Notes: generated by a model from the letters alone, not told the origin. 64,000 nucleotides of DNA from Helicobacter sp. MIT 05-5293 (GCF_000765665.2 NZ_JROZ02000001.1:62001-126000); one strand, 5' to 3'. Positions 1 through 9,275 are shown, counted from the stretch's first letter. Numbers and translations: made by a program.

Positions 1-1571
1 CATGGATTACAGAAAAATACCCACAACAAGAATCTCATAGTGCAATTTATGAAGATGTGATAGAAGAATTTAAAGCTCTTAAAGCATTGCATCATTATGC
101 TGATTACAATGATTTGTTACTGCTTTATCGCCAATCCATTGAAAAGCTTGAAAAGCCTTTGTTTAAAGAGGTTTTGTGTGATGAATATCAAGATACAAAT
201 CCCTTGCAAGATTCTATCCTTGATGCCTTGCATGCGCCCAGTCTTTTTTGTGTGGGAGATTACGATCAAAGTATTTATGCCTTTAATGGTGCAGATATTC
301 GCATCATCAGTAATTTTACGAACAAATATGCAGATTCTCGAGTTTTTACATTGAGCAAAAATTATCGCTCAAGCGCGCATATTCTGAATCTCGCTAATAA
401 AATTATTGAAAAAAATGAACGCATTTATCCTAAGAATCTTGAGGTAATTAAGCAGGGAGATTTTTCTCCTCCTAAATTGATTCAATACGATGAGCTGTTT
501 TTGCAATATCAAGGCATTGCAAGGCATATCGCATCAAGTCAATTACCTTATGAAGAAGTCGCAATCATTTTTCGCAATAATTCAAGTGCCGATGGGATTG
601 AGGCAAGTTTAAGAGAATTGAAGATCCCCTCAAAGCGCAAGGGAAGTATGAGTTTTTTTGATGCAAAAGAAGTGCGCTTGATGCTTGATATTTGCTCTCT
701 TGTTTATAATCCGCGCGATATGATGGCTTATATCCATACTTTGAGTTATGGTAAGGGTATAGGCAATTCTATTGCAAAGGAGATTTATGAAGCATTATTT
801 CGTTTAGGAGATGGGGATTGCAAAAAAGGAATGTTTGCTCCTAATCCAGATATTACCGCTTATGAGAAAAAGGCAAAAAACACACAATTAGGTTTGTTTG
901 ATGATTTTTTTATTTTAGAATCTCAAGCGCGTTTTGATACCTTTGTGTCTGATATTTTTGCTTCTCACCCAATACTTGCTCACCCTAAGATTCATAAAGA
1001 TGGGGCAGTTTTCTTGAATGATTTTTTTGAAATGATTTATCATGTGCCTTCTGTGCGTTCTCCAAAGAATCTTATCACACATATAATGCAAAGTAGTTTT
1101 TTTAAAAATATTTGCTTTACTCTTGCTACACAAAGAGCAAGGCGCAAAGATGGCGAAGTAGATAGCCAATTGTTTGAAAATGCACAGGAAAGCATCAAGC
1201 GTAAAGCCTCATTATTATATGATTTATCGAGAAATTACGATGATTTAGGAAAATTTCTCAATGCGATGATTTTGGGCTCAAACGAGGCAAGCGAAGGAAG
1301 TGGAGTCAATCTATTGAGTGTGCATGCAAGTAAGGGCTTGGAGTTTAAAAGTGTTTATATCGTGGATTTGATGGACGGACGATTTCCTAATCGCAAACTT
1401 ATCACTAAAAGCGGAAGTTTAGAAGAAGAGAGAAGATTGTTTTATGTCGCTATTACAAGGGCAAAAGAGAATCTGATTCTGTCTTTTGCAAGTAGAGATA
1501 TGGTTAAAAATGTGAATTATTCGCCTTCGATTTTTCTCTATGAAAGTGGGCTTTTAAACGAAGGCGAATAA
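1..1571 (+). CDS. uvrD: UvrD/Rep-family ATP-dependent DNA helicase, 5'-truncated by window edge
   Basis: This is the C-terminal part of a superfamily 1A 3'-5' DNA helicase, acting in repair or replication restart. The frame is open to the first base of the window (first full codon at 3), so the N-terminus with Walker A lies outside. Visible helicase motifs in order are DEYQDTN (motif II, about 180-200), GDYDQSIYAFNGAD (motif III), LSKNYRSS (motif IV), SVHASKGLEFKSVYIV (motif V, about 1318) and EEERRLFYVAITRAKE (motif VI, about 1420). A GTG at 57 could be mistaken for a start, but it lies inside the conserved frame. The gene converges with the TPR gene, 14 bases apart. The family assignment is firm; choosing between UvrD, Rep and PcrA names is not possible from this fragment. 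Confidence 0.93.
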   Translation, partial: WITEKYPQQESHSAIYEDVIEEFKALKALHHYADYNDLLLLYRQSIEKLEKPLFKEVLCDEYQDTNPLQDSILDALHAPSLFCVGDYDQSIYAFNGADIRIISNFTNKYADSRVFTLSKNYRSSAHILNLANKIIEKNERIYPKNLEVIKQGDFSPPKLIQYDELFLQYQGIARHIASSQLPYEEVAIIFRNNSSADGIEASLRELKIPSKRKGSMSFFDAKEVRLMLDICSLVYNPRDMMAYIHTLSYGKGIGNSIAKEIYEALFRLGDGDCKKGMFAPNPDITAYEKKAKNTQLGLFDDFFILESQARFDTFVSDIFASHPILAHPKIHKDGAVFLNDFFEMIYHVPSVRSPKNLITHIMQSSFFKNICFTLATQRARRKDGEVDSQLFENAQESIKRKASLLYDLSRNYDDLGKFLNAMILGSNEASEGSGVNLLSVHASKGLEFKSVYIVDLMDGRFPNRKLITKSGSLEEERRLFYVAITRAKENLILSFASRDMVKNVNYSPSIFLYESGLLNEGE

Positions 1572-1585
1572 AAAATATAGGGCAA

Positions 1586-2884
1586 TCAAGGCTCGCATTG
1601 ATTGATAAGATTCTGATGGTCTTTAAGCTCTTGTTCTTTTGTGATTTCATCACTTGGAATCTGTGCAAAGATTTCTCTTGCAAGCTTGCAATCCTTGATT
1701 TTATAATATCCCCATGCCAAAGAATCTAAATAAGCGGGATTTTTGGGCGAAATTTCTAAGGCTTTTTTGACATACTTTACACCTTCTTTTGGGTTGATTT
1801 CGTAATCAATCATCAAATAACCTAAAAAATTGAAAAAAAATCCTAATTCTATACTATAAGGATTCTGTATAGAATCTGTGGGATTGTTTTTGAGTGCATC
1901 TTGCGTGGGAATCTGAATCAAAGTGATTGCTTTTTGTAATTCGTGAGTGATATTTTTGACTAATTTTTTATCTTGTTTGTTGGGCAAAGATTCAAAGGCG
2001 TAAATTTGTTGCAAGGCAAGATAATAGGGGTTTTTATTTTCTTTATATAAGATTCCAGCTTGCAAAGAAGCATTGAGAAAATCTTCTTGGGCGATATAGA
2101 GTTCAAGCATAATTTGCGGATTGAATGGGAATTGTGAAGCAATTTGCGTAGCTTGTTGAAATTTTTTTTGATGTGTGTAAATCAAGATAAGATTCTGGGC
2201 GTTAGCAATGGTCGGATTTGCTTCAAAAGATTGCTCAAATATCTTTTCGATTTTTGTAATTTGTTTGGTTTTTGCATAAAAATCAATAGCGATTTTGCAA
2301 AAGTAATCTTTGCAGCCGTATTGTTCGATGTGAGAATCTAAAGCATTTAAGGCTTTTTTATTTTGTCCCTGTGCGATGTAAATAGAGAGAATCTTTTGCA
2401 ATATTTCTTGATTTTTTGTGCGTTCATAAGCAAGTAAAAATTCTTTTTGTGCATTCTCAAGATCACCTTGTGCAGCATAGAGAGAACCTAAAATATCATT
2501 AATCACCGCACTATCTTCTTGAGATTTGACCCATAGGGCTTCTTTAAGGGCAGATTCATTTAAGCCAAGTTTGAGATAGCAATCCAAGAAAACTTTATGT
2601 ATCGTCAAATCGTTTTCTCCGCCCATAAGGATATATTCTCGCGCAAATTGTAAGGTTGCGGAGGGTTTATCCAACATTGATGAGAGTAAAACGGCTTCCC
2701 TAAGATATTCAAGTTTGTTCGTTTCTTCGTATAATATAAGATACATATCACGAGATTTGTCATATTGGTTTTGTATTTCAAGTTCAATGGCGTTGAGTAT
2801 ATAGGTATCTTCATCAAAATCTGCATAAAGGTATAATGTTGAGCTAATCCACAATGCTAGAATCCAGCGGATATATTTGCTCAT
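1586..2884 (-). CDS. Secreted tetratricopeptide-repeat protein
   Basis: A 432-residue protein with an N-terminal hydrophobic segment (about residues 5-20) that looks like a signal peptide ending near YLYA-D. The rest is helical, with degenerate TPR units: pairs such as LGSLYAAQGDLENAQKEF (about residue 150) and PAYLDSLAWGYYKIKDCKLA (about residue 385). TPR arrays hold protein partners; no enzymatic motif is visible. The start ATG has a good GGAGAAT ribosome site lying in the last codons of the upstream YkgJ-like gene, two bases away, so the two are probably co-transcribed. It is the last gene of the minus-strand run that begins at exoIII. A periplasmic scaffold role is inference only. Confidence 0.75.
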   Translation of the reverse strand: MSKYIRWILALWISSTLYLYADFDEDTYILNAIELEIQNQYDKSRDMYLILYEETNKLEYLREAVLLSSMLDKPSATLQFAREYILMGGENDLTIHKVFLDCYLKLGLNESALKEALWVKSQEDSAVINDILGSLYAAQGDLENAQKEFLLAYERTKNQEILQKILSIYIAQGQNKKALNALDSHIEQYGCKDYFCKIAIDFYAKTKQITKIEKIFEQSFEANPTIANAQNLILIYTHQKKFQQATQIASQFPFNPQIMLELYIAQEDFLNASLQAGILYKENKNPYYLALQQIYAFESLPNKQDKKLVKNITHELQKAITLIQIPTQDALKNNPTDSIQNPYSIELGFFFNFLGYLMIDYEINPKEGVKYVKKALEISPKNPAYLDSLAWGYYKIKDCKLAREIFAQIPSDEITKEQELKDHQNLINQCEP

Positions 2885-2886
2885 AT

Positions 2887-3291
2887 TTATTCTCCTTTTT
2901 TGTTAAAAATATTAATGCCTCGACATTCTTTTTGCAATAAGATGAGGTTTTCAGGTGTGAGGCATGAAGTTTTGTGAGCGTTCCAAAAGGGAAAATCCCG
3001 ACATTGTTTGGGACGCTGTTCATAAATGCGACATTTTTTATTTGATGAATCAAAAAAAATACACGCATAGCCATCTTCGTTGATTTTCTCGATCAACGAA
3101 AAGCGATAGCCTATTTTACGCACATAAGTTTGTGTAAAATCTTCAAATGTCAGATTCAGAGTTTGTGCGATGTGAAGCATTTCATCAATGCTTATAAACA
3201 CATAGCCACTTTCGCCAATACAACATTTGCCGCCACATTCTTCACATTGCGCGGCATCAAAGCTAAAATCGTATTCATTAGCGGTATTCAT
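2887..3291 (-). CDS. YkgJ-family cysteine-cluster protein
   Basis: A small cytoplasmic protein of about 134 residues with the Cys pattern of the YkgJ/UPF0153 family: CEECGGKCC near the N-terminus, then a Cys in YACIFFD, one in KKCRIYEQRP and one in QCRDFPFW. These cysteines are thought to bind zinc or an iron-sulfur cluster; the function of the family is not established. A longer reading from 3345 is open, but the internal ATG at 3291 fits better because the conserved cluster begins 16 residues later and the extension merely overlaps the previous gene. With the chosen start it overlaps the upstream gene's end by 14 bases, consistent with an operon. Confidence 0.75.
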   Translation of the reverse strand: MNTANEYDFSFDAAQCEECGGKCCIGESGYVFISIDEMLHIAQTLNLTFEDFTQTYVRKIGYRFSLIEKINEDGYACIFFDSSNKKCRIYEQRPKQCRDFPFWNAHKTSCLTPENLILLQKECRGINIFNKKGE

Positions 3292-4522
3292 AGAAATTTT
3301 TTGTATCACTTTTGTAAATTTTATTGATATACTCAACTTGCCCATCTTTTAGCCGTTCTTGGAAAAATCGATGATTTTCTGCAATATGTGAGCTGATGAG
3401 CTGTTCTACACCAATGGCAGTTGAGTAATTTACCCAATCATAGCGCAAATCTCCTCCTAAAAGCGATGCGTATTCGACAAGATATTGATTTTTGTTGTTA
3501 ATAACATTCGTAATATAAAGATTTTTTCTATCTTCTCTTTGAATCAAAAGCAAAAGCGAGGGATTGAAGTTGATTTGTGTAGAAAGTAGCTTGTCGGGAA
3601 GTCTTTTTGAGAGGGCAAGTTGAGAAGCCATTAAGCCGGTTTTGACAACAGGCGTATTGAAAAAGACATTATTGCCAGCAATGGAGCGTTCGTGTGCTTT
3701 TAGTCTTTGGACAAAAGTCGTTGCAGTTTGGGAATCAACAACTTCTTCATAAACAATCTTTGAAGTTTTACTTTTGAGGATATTACCCAAGTTGCGTCCT
3801 ACAAAACTATTATCATTATAGGCAACTATAGGCTTATCCCCAGCAAGTGAAAGCAACAAATCAATTTGGGCTTCATAGTCGATCCCGCCAAAGTAAAGAT
3901 TCTTGCTTGAGGGTGGATTTTTTAATTGACGCTTATTGATCGTGGGAAGATAGGTAGGAATATTAATAGAGAGATTGGCTAATTCTTGCGCCCCATTGAG
4001 CGTAAAAATAGCAATGACAAAGTCGTAATTGGATTGAGCGATTTTTTCATAAGTATTTTTGATAGCACTTGCACTTTCATCACCTGTGTCAAAAACTTCA
4101 AACACAAAGTCATTGCCTCTTGCCATAAGGTAAGCAAGTATTGTATCAATGCTTGTTACTGAATAGCGTCCAATGATTTTTTTAGGCATCAAAAGAGCGA
4201 GTTTGATTCTTGCATTGCTATTTTTTTCGGGTCCGATGATTTGATCAAATATGCCCAAATCCCCTAATACACTTGAAAGCTTTGCGCGTAATTCTGTATC
4301 TCTGGCTTGATTGCCAAAAAATGCAATAAACGAAAAAAACTGCCCTTTAACAAAATAATCCGATAAGCACGAATTGCTGCATTTATCCGTGCTGATATTG
4401 AGCACTTCTTGTTGAGGAAGAGGTAGAGGAGAGATGATGTAACTTTTTGCGTAAATTTCTGTTTTCAAAAAACACAAAGATAAGAACAAAACAAGAAAAG
4501 TAGGCAGAATTTTGCGTTTCAT
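3278..4522 (-). CDS. Periplasmic protein with type-1 binding-protein-like fold (putative)
   Basis: A 414-residue protein with a clear signal peptide (charged MKRK, then a hydrophobic stretch ending near IYA-K). The central part reads like a periplasmic binding protein or LpoA/LppC-type domain: IKLALLMPKKIIGRYSVTSI, then a segment around FVIAIFTLNGAQELANL, then alternating strands and helices up to DWVNYSTAIGVEQL. I do not recognise a specific family, and ligand or partner is unknown. The ATG overlaps the stop of the UDG-like gene by four bases (ATGA), so translation is likely coupled. Two cysteines at about residues 48 and 52, within KCSNSC, lie just after the signal peptide. Confidence 0.6.
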   Translation of the reverse strand: MKRKILPTFLVLFLSLCFLKTEIYAKSYIISPLPLPQQEVLNISTDKCSNSCLSDYFVKGQFFSFIAFFGNQARDTELRAKLSSVLGDLGIFDQIIGPEKNSNARIKLALLMPKKIIGRYSVTSIDTILAYLMARGNDFVFEVFDTGDESASAIKNTYEKIAQSNYDFVIAIFTLNGAQELANLSINIPTYLPTINKRQLKNPPSSKNLYFGGIDYEAQIDLLLSLAGDKPIVAYNDNSFVGRNLGNILKSKTSKIVYEEVVDSQTATTFVQRLKAHERSIAGNNVFFNTPVVKTGLMASQLALSKRLPDKLLSTQINFNPSLLLLIQREDRKNLYITNVINNKNQYLVEYASLLGGDLRYDWVNYSTAIGVEQLISSHIAENHRFFQERLKDGQVEYINKIYKSDTKNFYEYR

Positions 4523-5169
4523 AATGATCCTTTGGCAAGTATAAAATCGTTATTTGCCTCTTTTTTCAAAGAGGGATTTTTGACTAACTCATTAAGTGAA
4601 TAAGAAACTAAAAATTTTTTATTATTGTGCCATAAAATTTTATGCTGGCATAAATGATCTTGTAGATTCTGTCCTAAAATGTGTGTAGCGACATTGTGTC
4701 CGAGTAGAATATAGATTTTTGCATTGATGTGTTCGAGTTGAGAAAATACATACCCTATGCAAGAGAGAATCTCACTTTTTTCAAGGTGAAGATTCTGACT
4801 ATCGCATTTGACTAAAGACAAAATCGAACATACATTTTGAGGGAGGCAAAAAACATTTTTAATAATATTTTGGAGCATTAAGGCGCTTTTGTTTTGCACA
4901 AATTGACCCTTTTCATCAACGAGAGGAATCTCGCTAATGAAGCATATCGGGGATTTTGGGTTGATGATACCAAATGAGGGTTGTTTGCAATGTTTAATAC
5001 GATTACACAAAGAACAATGCTGGATAATTTGCTCTAGGCTTTCGCCCATTTTGGAGGAAGTAAGAGGTTGATTTTGTATATGGGGCATTAAGCGTGTGTA
5101 TTTTTCACCGCAAAGTGCCTGTCGATAAAGCTGTTTAAGGTATAAAAGTTTAAGGATATGCGTTTTCAT
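4519..5169 (-). CDS. Divergent uracil-DNA glycosylase-like protein (family 4-like)
   Basis: A 216-residue protein with the layout of family 4/5 uracil-DNA glycosylases. A Cys pair CSLCNRIKHC (about residue 52) is followed by a block aligning to the active-site loop, ICFISEIPLVDEKGQFVQNKS, where canonical enzymes have a GEAPG-like signature and then PFVG. A late VSYSLNELVKNPSLKK aligns to the usual HP-containing substrate loop, but the His is absent. The catalytic signature is thus altered, so excision activity is uncertain. It lies four bases downstream of exoIII, an AP endonuclease that would act right after a glycosylase in base-excision repair, which supports a repair link. Function stays provisional. 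Confidence 0.6.
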   Translation of the reverse strand: MKTHILKLLYLKQLYRQALCGEKYTRLMPHIQNQPLTSSKMGESLEQIIQHCSLCNRIKHCKQPSFGIINPKSPICFISEIPLVDEKGQFVQNKSALMLQNIIKNVFCLPQNVCSILSLVKCDSQNLHLEKSEILSCIGYVFSQLEHINAKIYILLGHNVATHILGQNLQDHLCQHKILWHNNKKFLVSYSLNELVKNPSLKKEANNDFILAKGSL

Positions 5170-5173
5170 TATT

Positions 5174-5929
5174 TTAAAAGTTAATTTCTAATCCTACGGG
5201 GCAGTGATCGCTTCCCATAATTTGCGGATAAATAGATGCGTTTTTAAGTTTATCATTAAGAATGCGGGAACATAAGAAATAATCGATTCTCCAACCTGTA
5301 TTGTTTGCTCTTGCCTTACCCATATAGCTCCACCAGCTATAAGCTCCTTCAAGTGTGGGATAAAAATATCGGAAAGTATCGGTAAATCCAGATTCAAGGA
5401 GTTCGCTCATTTTGGAACGCTCCTCATCGGTGAATCCAGCATTTCTGCGGTTGCTTTTAGGATTCTTAAGATCAATTTCTTGATGGGCTACATTGAGATC
5501 TCCGCAAACAATCACGGGTTTATGCTTTTCTAAATCCTTGAGAAAAGCCCTAAAGTCATCTTCCCATTCCATACGATATTGCAGTCTTTCAAGCTCGCGT
5601 TTAGAATTTGGCGTATAAACATTAACAAGTTGAAAATGTTCATATTCTGCCACAATGATGCGCCCTTCTTTATCGTGATGTTCTTTACCCATATCATAAC
5701 TGACACGCAAAGGCTTTTGCTTGCTAAGAATCACGACACCAGAATAGCCCTTTTTTTCGGCACTATTCCAAAAACTTTCATAACCCTCAAAGCAAAAATC
5801 TGCTTGTTCTTTGTGCATTTTAGATTCTTGAATACAAAAAATATCGGCATTGATTTGTTGAAAAAAATCCATAAAGCCTTTATTCATACAGGCTCTTAGT
5901 CCATTAACATTCCACGATATAAGCAGCAA
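5174..5929 (-). CDS. xth: Exodeoxyribonuclease III (AP endonuclease)
   Basis: A 251-residue Mg-dependent exonuclease/AP endonuclease of base-excision repair. Family signatures are all present: LISWNVNGLRA at the N-terminus, IFCIQESKMH (metal-binding Glu), NVYTPNSKRELERLQYR, VICGDLNVAHQEIDL (Asp and Asn of the active site), WWSYMGKARANNTGWRIDYFL and the closing GSDHCPVGL (catalytic Asp-His). Length is typical. The start appears to be TTG at 5929, preceded at eight bases by AAGGA; no ATG fits because the family begins just before ISWNV. It is the first gene of a minus-strand run of five genes that includes the UDG-like gene. Confidence 0.95.
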   Translation of the reverse strand: MLLISWNVNGLRACMNKGFMDFFQQINADIFCIQESKMHKEQADFCFEGYESFWNSAEKKGYSGVVILSKQKPLRVSYDMGKEHHDKEGRIIVAEYEHFQLVNVYTPNSKRELERLQYRMEWEDDFRAFLKDLEKHKPVIVCGDLNVAHQEIDLKNPKSNRRNAGFTDEERSKMSELLESGFTDTFRYFYPTLEGAYSWWSYMGKARANNTGWRIDYFLCSRILNDKLKNASIYPQIMGSDHCPVGLEINF

Positions 5930-5955
5930 AATATAAATCCTTGTATTGGCTTTTA

Positions 5956-6032
5956 TGGCGACCCTTGGAAGATTTGAACTTCCGTTGCCACTGAGAAAGA
6001 GTGGTATCCTTGGCCAGCTAGATGAAAGGGTC
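5956..6032 (-). tRNA. tRNA-Glu (TTC), unusual copy
   Basis: The minus strand folds as a cloverleaf. The acceptor is GACCCTT/AAGGGTC with discriminator G and an encoded CCA; the anticodon stem is CCACT/AGTGG with loop CTTTCTC; the T arm is GGAAG/CTTCC with loop TTCAAAT. The anticodon reads TTC (Glu). The second tRNA-Glu of the window (20228-20302) has the same anticodon, loop CTTTCAC and discriminator A. This copy therefore has U rather than A at position 37 and G rather than A at position 73. Both stems are perfectly paired, so it is not an obvious pseudogene. A TATACT hexamer sits about seven bases upstream of the mature 5' end. Confidence 0.88.
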
Positions 6033-6094
6033 GCTGAAAGTATAGCAAAATTTAATTAAAGCAAAAATTTAAGACAAATCGCATTGAAATTTGC

Positions 6095-6100
6095 TAGAAT
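6095..6100 (+). promoter_or_regulatory. Putative -10 box (TAGAAT) for the CapA-like gene
   Basis: TGCTAGAAT is a near-consensus extended -10, about 28 bases before the ATG at 6129. No clear -35 is visible, which is common in this group. Confidence 0.45.
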
Positions 6101-6128
6101 AATGCCTTTAAATGCAGGGGAGAATCTA

Positions 6129-7232
6129 ATGTATTATTTGAGGTTTTTTGCGCGATGGGTCATTGTGGCAGTTTTGATTGCAGGGCTTAGCGGTTGTTTT
6201 GGCGATAAAACACCCACACCTCAAGTATCTGCAGGTGCTTTATCGAATAATGAAGTTATCACATTAAGTTTTATCGGAGACAATATTTTAGGGGATTATT
6301 TTGGCAGCTCGGGCGAAACTTTTAATTGGAAGTTTGCTCAAATTGGCGGAGATTATCGCTATTTTTTTGCTAAAGTGCAAGAGGTGCTTGCTAATGATGA
6401 TATGACTTTAGGGAATCTAGAAGGACCGCTTACAACGCATAATGGCGACAGAATGATCAAACCCTTTGCCTTTAAAGGTGATCCAAAATATATTAATATT
6501 TTAAAAGAGGGAAGTATCGAAGCTGTGAATATTGCAAACAATCATACACGCGATTATGGTATGAAAGGCTTTCAAGACACCGTTGCTACACTCAAACAAT
6601 CACCCATACATTTTAGCGGTGAGGGATATTTGAGTATCTATAAGGTAAAAGGTAAAAATATCGGAATGGCTGGGCATCGCGGTTGGAATCCTGCTATCAA
6701 ATCTCAAGTCAAGAGTGAAATCAAAAAGCTTCGTGAAATGGGTGCTGATATTGTGATTTTCACCTTTCATTGGGGAGAGGAAAGGGAAAATTATCCCAAT
6801 AAGATTCAGAAAGAAATCGGACGATTTGCGATTGATAATGGTGCGGATTTGATCATCGGGCATCACCCTCATGTTTTACAAGGGATTGAAGAATACAAAG
6901 GCAAAAAGATTGTTTATAGTTTGGCAAATTTTGTCTATGGCGGGGCAAAGAATCCAAAAGACAAAGACACAATCATTTATCAAGTGCGGTTTGCATTTGG
7001 CAAACATCAAGGAGATTTAGAAAGTCTAGCCAAATCGACAGATTTTATTATAAATAAAAAAGTCAGACCTTTTGTCAAAATGGAAGAATGGAGTGAGTTA
7101 CATAGCTTTGTGCCCGTATCAATCAGTGGAGAGAAAACTTACAACAATTATCAACCTGTGATTCTCCAAGGTGAAGACAAGCAGCGAGTGATAAAACGAA
7201 TGAATACTTATTCCCAGAATCTAAGTGAGTGA
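6129..7232 (+). CDS. CapA-family (poly-gamma-glutamate-type) lipoprotein
   Basis: A 367-residue metallophosphatase-like protein of the CapA/PgsA family. A lipoprotein signal ends in the lipobox L-S-G-C, so it is likely anchored to a membrane on the outside of the cytoplasm. Family motifs: ISFxGDN-like LSFIGDNILGD, LGNLEGPL, IANNHTRDYGMKG, VIFTFHWGEE and IIGHHPHVLQG (metal-site His residues). An upstream in-frame TTG at 6084 exists, but ATG 6129 has an AGGGGAG ribosome site and begins the signal peptide directly. In other bacteria the family serves capsule or poly-glutamate export or hydrolysis; no capsule genes lie nearby, so the substrate is unknown. Its stop overlaps the start region of the next gene. 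Confidence 0.85.
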   Translation: MYYLRFFARWVIVAVLIAGLSGCFGDKTPTPQVSAGALSNNEVITLSFIGDNILGDYFGSSGETFNWKFAQIGGDYRYFFAKVQEVLANDDMTLGNLEGPLTTHNGDRMIKPFAFKGDPKYINILKEGSIEAVNIANNHTRDYGMKGFQDTVATLKQSPIHFSGEGYLSIYKVKGKNIGMAGHRGWNPAIKSQVKSEIKKLREMGADIVIFTFHWGEERENYPNKIQKEIGRFAIDNGADLIIGHHPHVLQGIEEYKGKKIVYSLANFVYGGAKNPKDKDTIIYQVRFAFGKHQGDLESLAKSTDFIINKKVRPFVKMEEWSELHSFVPVSISGEKTYNNYQPVILQGEDKQRVIKRMNTYSQNLSE

Positions 7233-8212
7233 ATATGGGCTACTTACATTCTCGCCCTCGATTGATTGCAAGCAAACGCGTTAGGGATCGTGTTCAGAAA
7301 GAAGAAAGCCCTAATAATACAAAAGAACAAAGTGTTCTCAAGGTCTCGACTTATAGTGCTTTGATTCTTGCTATTTTTGGCATCACATTTGGTAGTGCAG
7401 TGGGTTCTTCAGCGGTCGTTTTTGATGGATTTGTCGCGCTTATCAGCGTGGGTTTGGGATTCTTAAGCGTGATCACTTCACGTTATATTTACAAAGAAGA
7501 TGATGATGTGTTTCAATACGGCTATGTGCGTTTTGAACCAATGGTGAATCTGTTCAAAAGCTCGGTATTGATTGTCGTATGTGTGTATGCGTTTATCACA
7601 GGGATAGGTAGTATCATCAGCGGAGGGTATGAGATTGTTTTAGGCGGGGCGATGATTTATACATTTGTCGCACTTTTGTATAGTTTTGCTCTTTCTGCTT
7701 ATACGCGTTTTTATTCTAAACGACTTGATTCTGGACTGATTAAAGTCGATCAAACCGAGTGGCTCATTGATTGTGTGCTTTATGGGGGCAGCGCGATTAC
7801 TTTTGGCGTGATTTATTTGCTTGATCCTAGACAAGAAAATCCTTATTCACATTTTCTTGATCCGGCGTTGCTTACTATTTTAAGTCTTTTTCTTTCTGTC
7901 AGTCCGATAAAAATTGCTATCGCTAATTTCAAAGATTTGATGATGGTCGCACCCAAAGAGCTTGATGACAAAATCACAGAGATTATGGAGACTTTGTCTA
8001 AAGAACATCAATTTGGCGATTACGATACGCATGTGGCAAAAAGCGGGAGATTCTATACCGTTGAGGTGAATATCTTGATGGATAAAAATTTTCAAATTTC
8101 TTCTGTCGCAGAGCTTGATAATCTGCGTGAGTATATTTGTTCGGCGTTGCAGATACCCTCATATAAAATTTGGCTTTCTGTGAGTTTTACTGCTGATCCA
8201 AAATGGTTATAA
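7229..8212 (+). CDS. Cation diffusion facilitator (CDF) family transporter
   Basis: A 327-residue inner-membrane metal/proton antiporter. About six hydrophobic segments lie between residues 40 and 240, followed by a cytoplasmic C-terminal domain (FGDYDTHVAKSGRFYTVEVNI). The family region SSAVVFDGFVALISV keeps the first metal-site Asp in TM2, but the usual second acidic residue is replaced; TM5 has DQTEWLIDCVL. The metal site is therefore atypical and the substrate cannot be assigned. The start may be GTG 7229, overlapping the previous stop by four bases, or ATG 7235, which has AAGTGAG upstream. Co-transcription with the CapA-like gene is likely. Confidence 0.82.
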   Translation: MNMGYLHSRPRLIASKRVRDRVQKEESPNNTKEQSVLKVSTYSALILAIFGITFGSAVGSSAVVFDGFVALISVGLGFLSVITSRYIYKEDDDVFQYGYVRFEPMVNLFKSSVLIVVCVYAFITGIGSIISGGYEIVLGGAMIYTFVALLYSFALSAYTRFYSKRLDSGLIKVDQTEWLIDCVLYGGSAITFGVIYLLDPRQENPYSHFLDPALLTILSLFLSVSPIKIAIANFKDLMMVAPKELDDKITEIMETLSKEHQFGDYDTHVAKSGRFYTVEVNILMDKNFQISSVAELDNLREYICSALQIPSYKIWLSVSFTADPKWL

Positions 8213-8216
8213 AAGT

Positions 8217-9275
8217 CTAATGTGAAAAACACGGCACTAAAGAAGTGATGTGTTGAATGATTTCTTTTGCGCCATTAGGAGTGATTTTGTCGATTAAAAG
8301 TTGGGATTTTTGAGCAAGATTCCCATCTTGTTGTAAAAATTCTAAAAACTCATAAACCTTTTGTGTATCAATTTGTGATTCTCGCATTAGAATCCCCAAG
8401 CCCTCTTGTGTAAATGCAAGCGCATTATAATACTGATGATCTTTAGCCGCATAGGGATAAGGGATAAAAACGCCTATCACGCCATTTGCGCTCATTTCCC
8501 ATAGACTTGATGCGCCTGCTCGTGCAATGCAAATATCAGCTGACGCGAGACGCGCAACAAGGTGATTATCAAATGCAAATAAATCAATCTTATCTAAAAT
8601 GCCTAGCATTTCATAGGCATGTTTTGTCCTTTCATAGTCTCTTGTCCCGCATTGATGAGTGATTTTAATGCCACGATTAAGAATCTCTTGTGCGATTTGA
8701 ATTGCAAAATCATTAATAGCTTTTGCACCTTGCGAACCACCCAAAAAAAGTAAATGCTTGATTTCTGTGCGCACTCGTGAATGCGAGAAAAATTCTTGTC
8801 TTACGGGATAAGAAGTGTGGATAAAGTTTTTAGAGGAGTTTTGAAAGCTGCCAAAAATTGCTTTTGCAAAAGGTGTGAGAATCTCATTAAGTTTGCCTTT
8901 GACTGCATTTTGTTCGTGGATAAAAAGAGGGATTTGGCATAAGATTGCACCCATAGAAGCACCACCTGCACTGAATCCTCCCACACTAATCACACATTTG
9001 ACTTGGTGTTTTTTAAAGATTTTTCTGCATACCCAAGCGGCTTTTATTTGTTTGTTGATTGCGAAAATTTTGTCAATACCTTTTTTATTGACAACACCGG
9101 TAGAATCTAAAAAATAACGTTGTTCAAAAAGTGGAGAATGCTCGAACCATATTTTGTCTTGACCGATATTAGATCCAATATAAATTGCTTTGTGTCCTTG
9201 AAGGGTGATTTCTTCGGCTAGGGCTTTAGCGATTGCTAAATGTCCTCCCGTGCCACCGCCAGTGATTGCAAACAT
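8217..9275 (-). CDS. murG: UDP-N-acetylglucosamine--lipid I N-acetylglucosamine transferase MurG
   Basis: A 352-residue GT28 glycosyltransferase that adds GlcNAc to lipid I on the cytoplasmic face of the membrane, forming lipid II for peptidoglycan. The N-terminal TGGGTGGHLAIAKAL loop, the ISVGGFSAGG motif, FIHEQNAVKGKLN and the C-terminal GGSQGAKAIND and RAGASSLWE UDP-GlcNAc-binding motifs are all present and in order. Length is typical. It converges with the CDF gene (four bases apart) and is divergent from gltX. No other mur genes are adjacent. Confidence 0.96.
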   Translation of the reverse strand: MFAITGGGTGGHLAIAKALAEEITLQGHKAIYIGSNIGQDKIWFEHSPLFEQRYFLDSTGVVNKKGIDKIFAINKQIKAAWVCRKIFKKHQVKCVISVGGFSAGGASMGAILCQIPLFIHEQNAVKGKLNEILTPFAKAIFGSFQNSSKNFIHTSYPVRQEFFSHSRVRTEIKHLLFLGGSQGAKAINDFAIQIAQEILNRGIKITHQCGTRDYERTKHAYEMLGILDKIDLFAFDNHLVARLASADICIARAGASSLWEMSANGVIGVFIPYPYAAKDHQYYNALAFTQEGLGILMRESQIDTQKVYEFLEFLQQDGNLAQKSQLLIDKITPNGAKEIIQHITSLVPCFSH

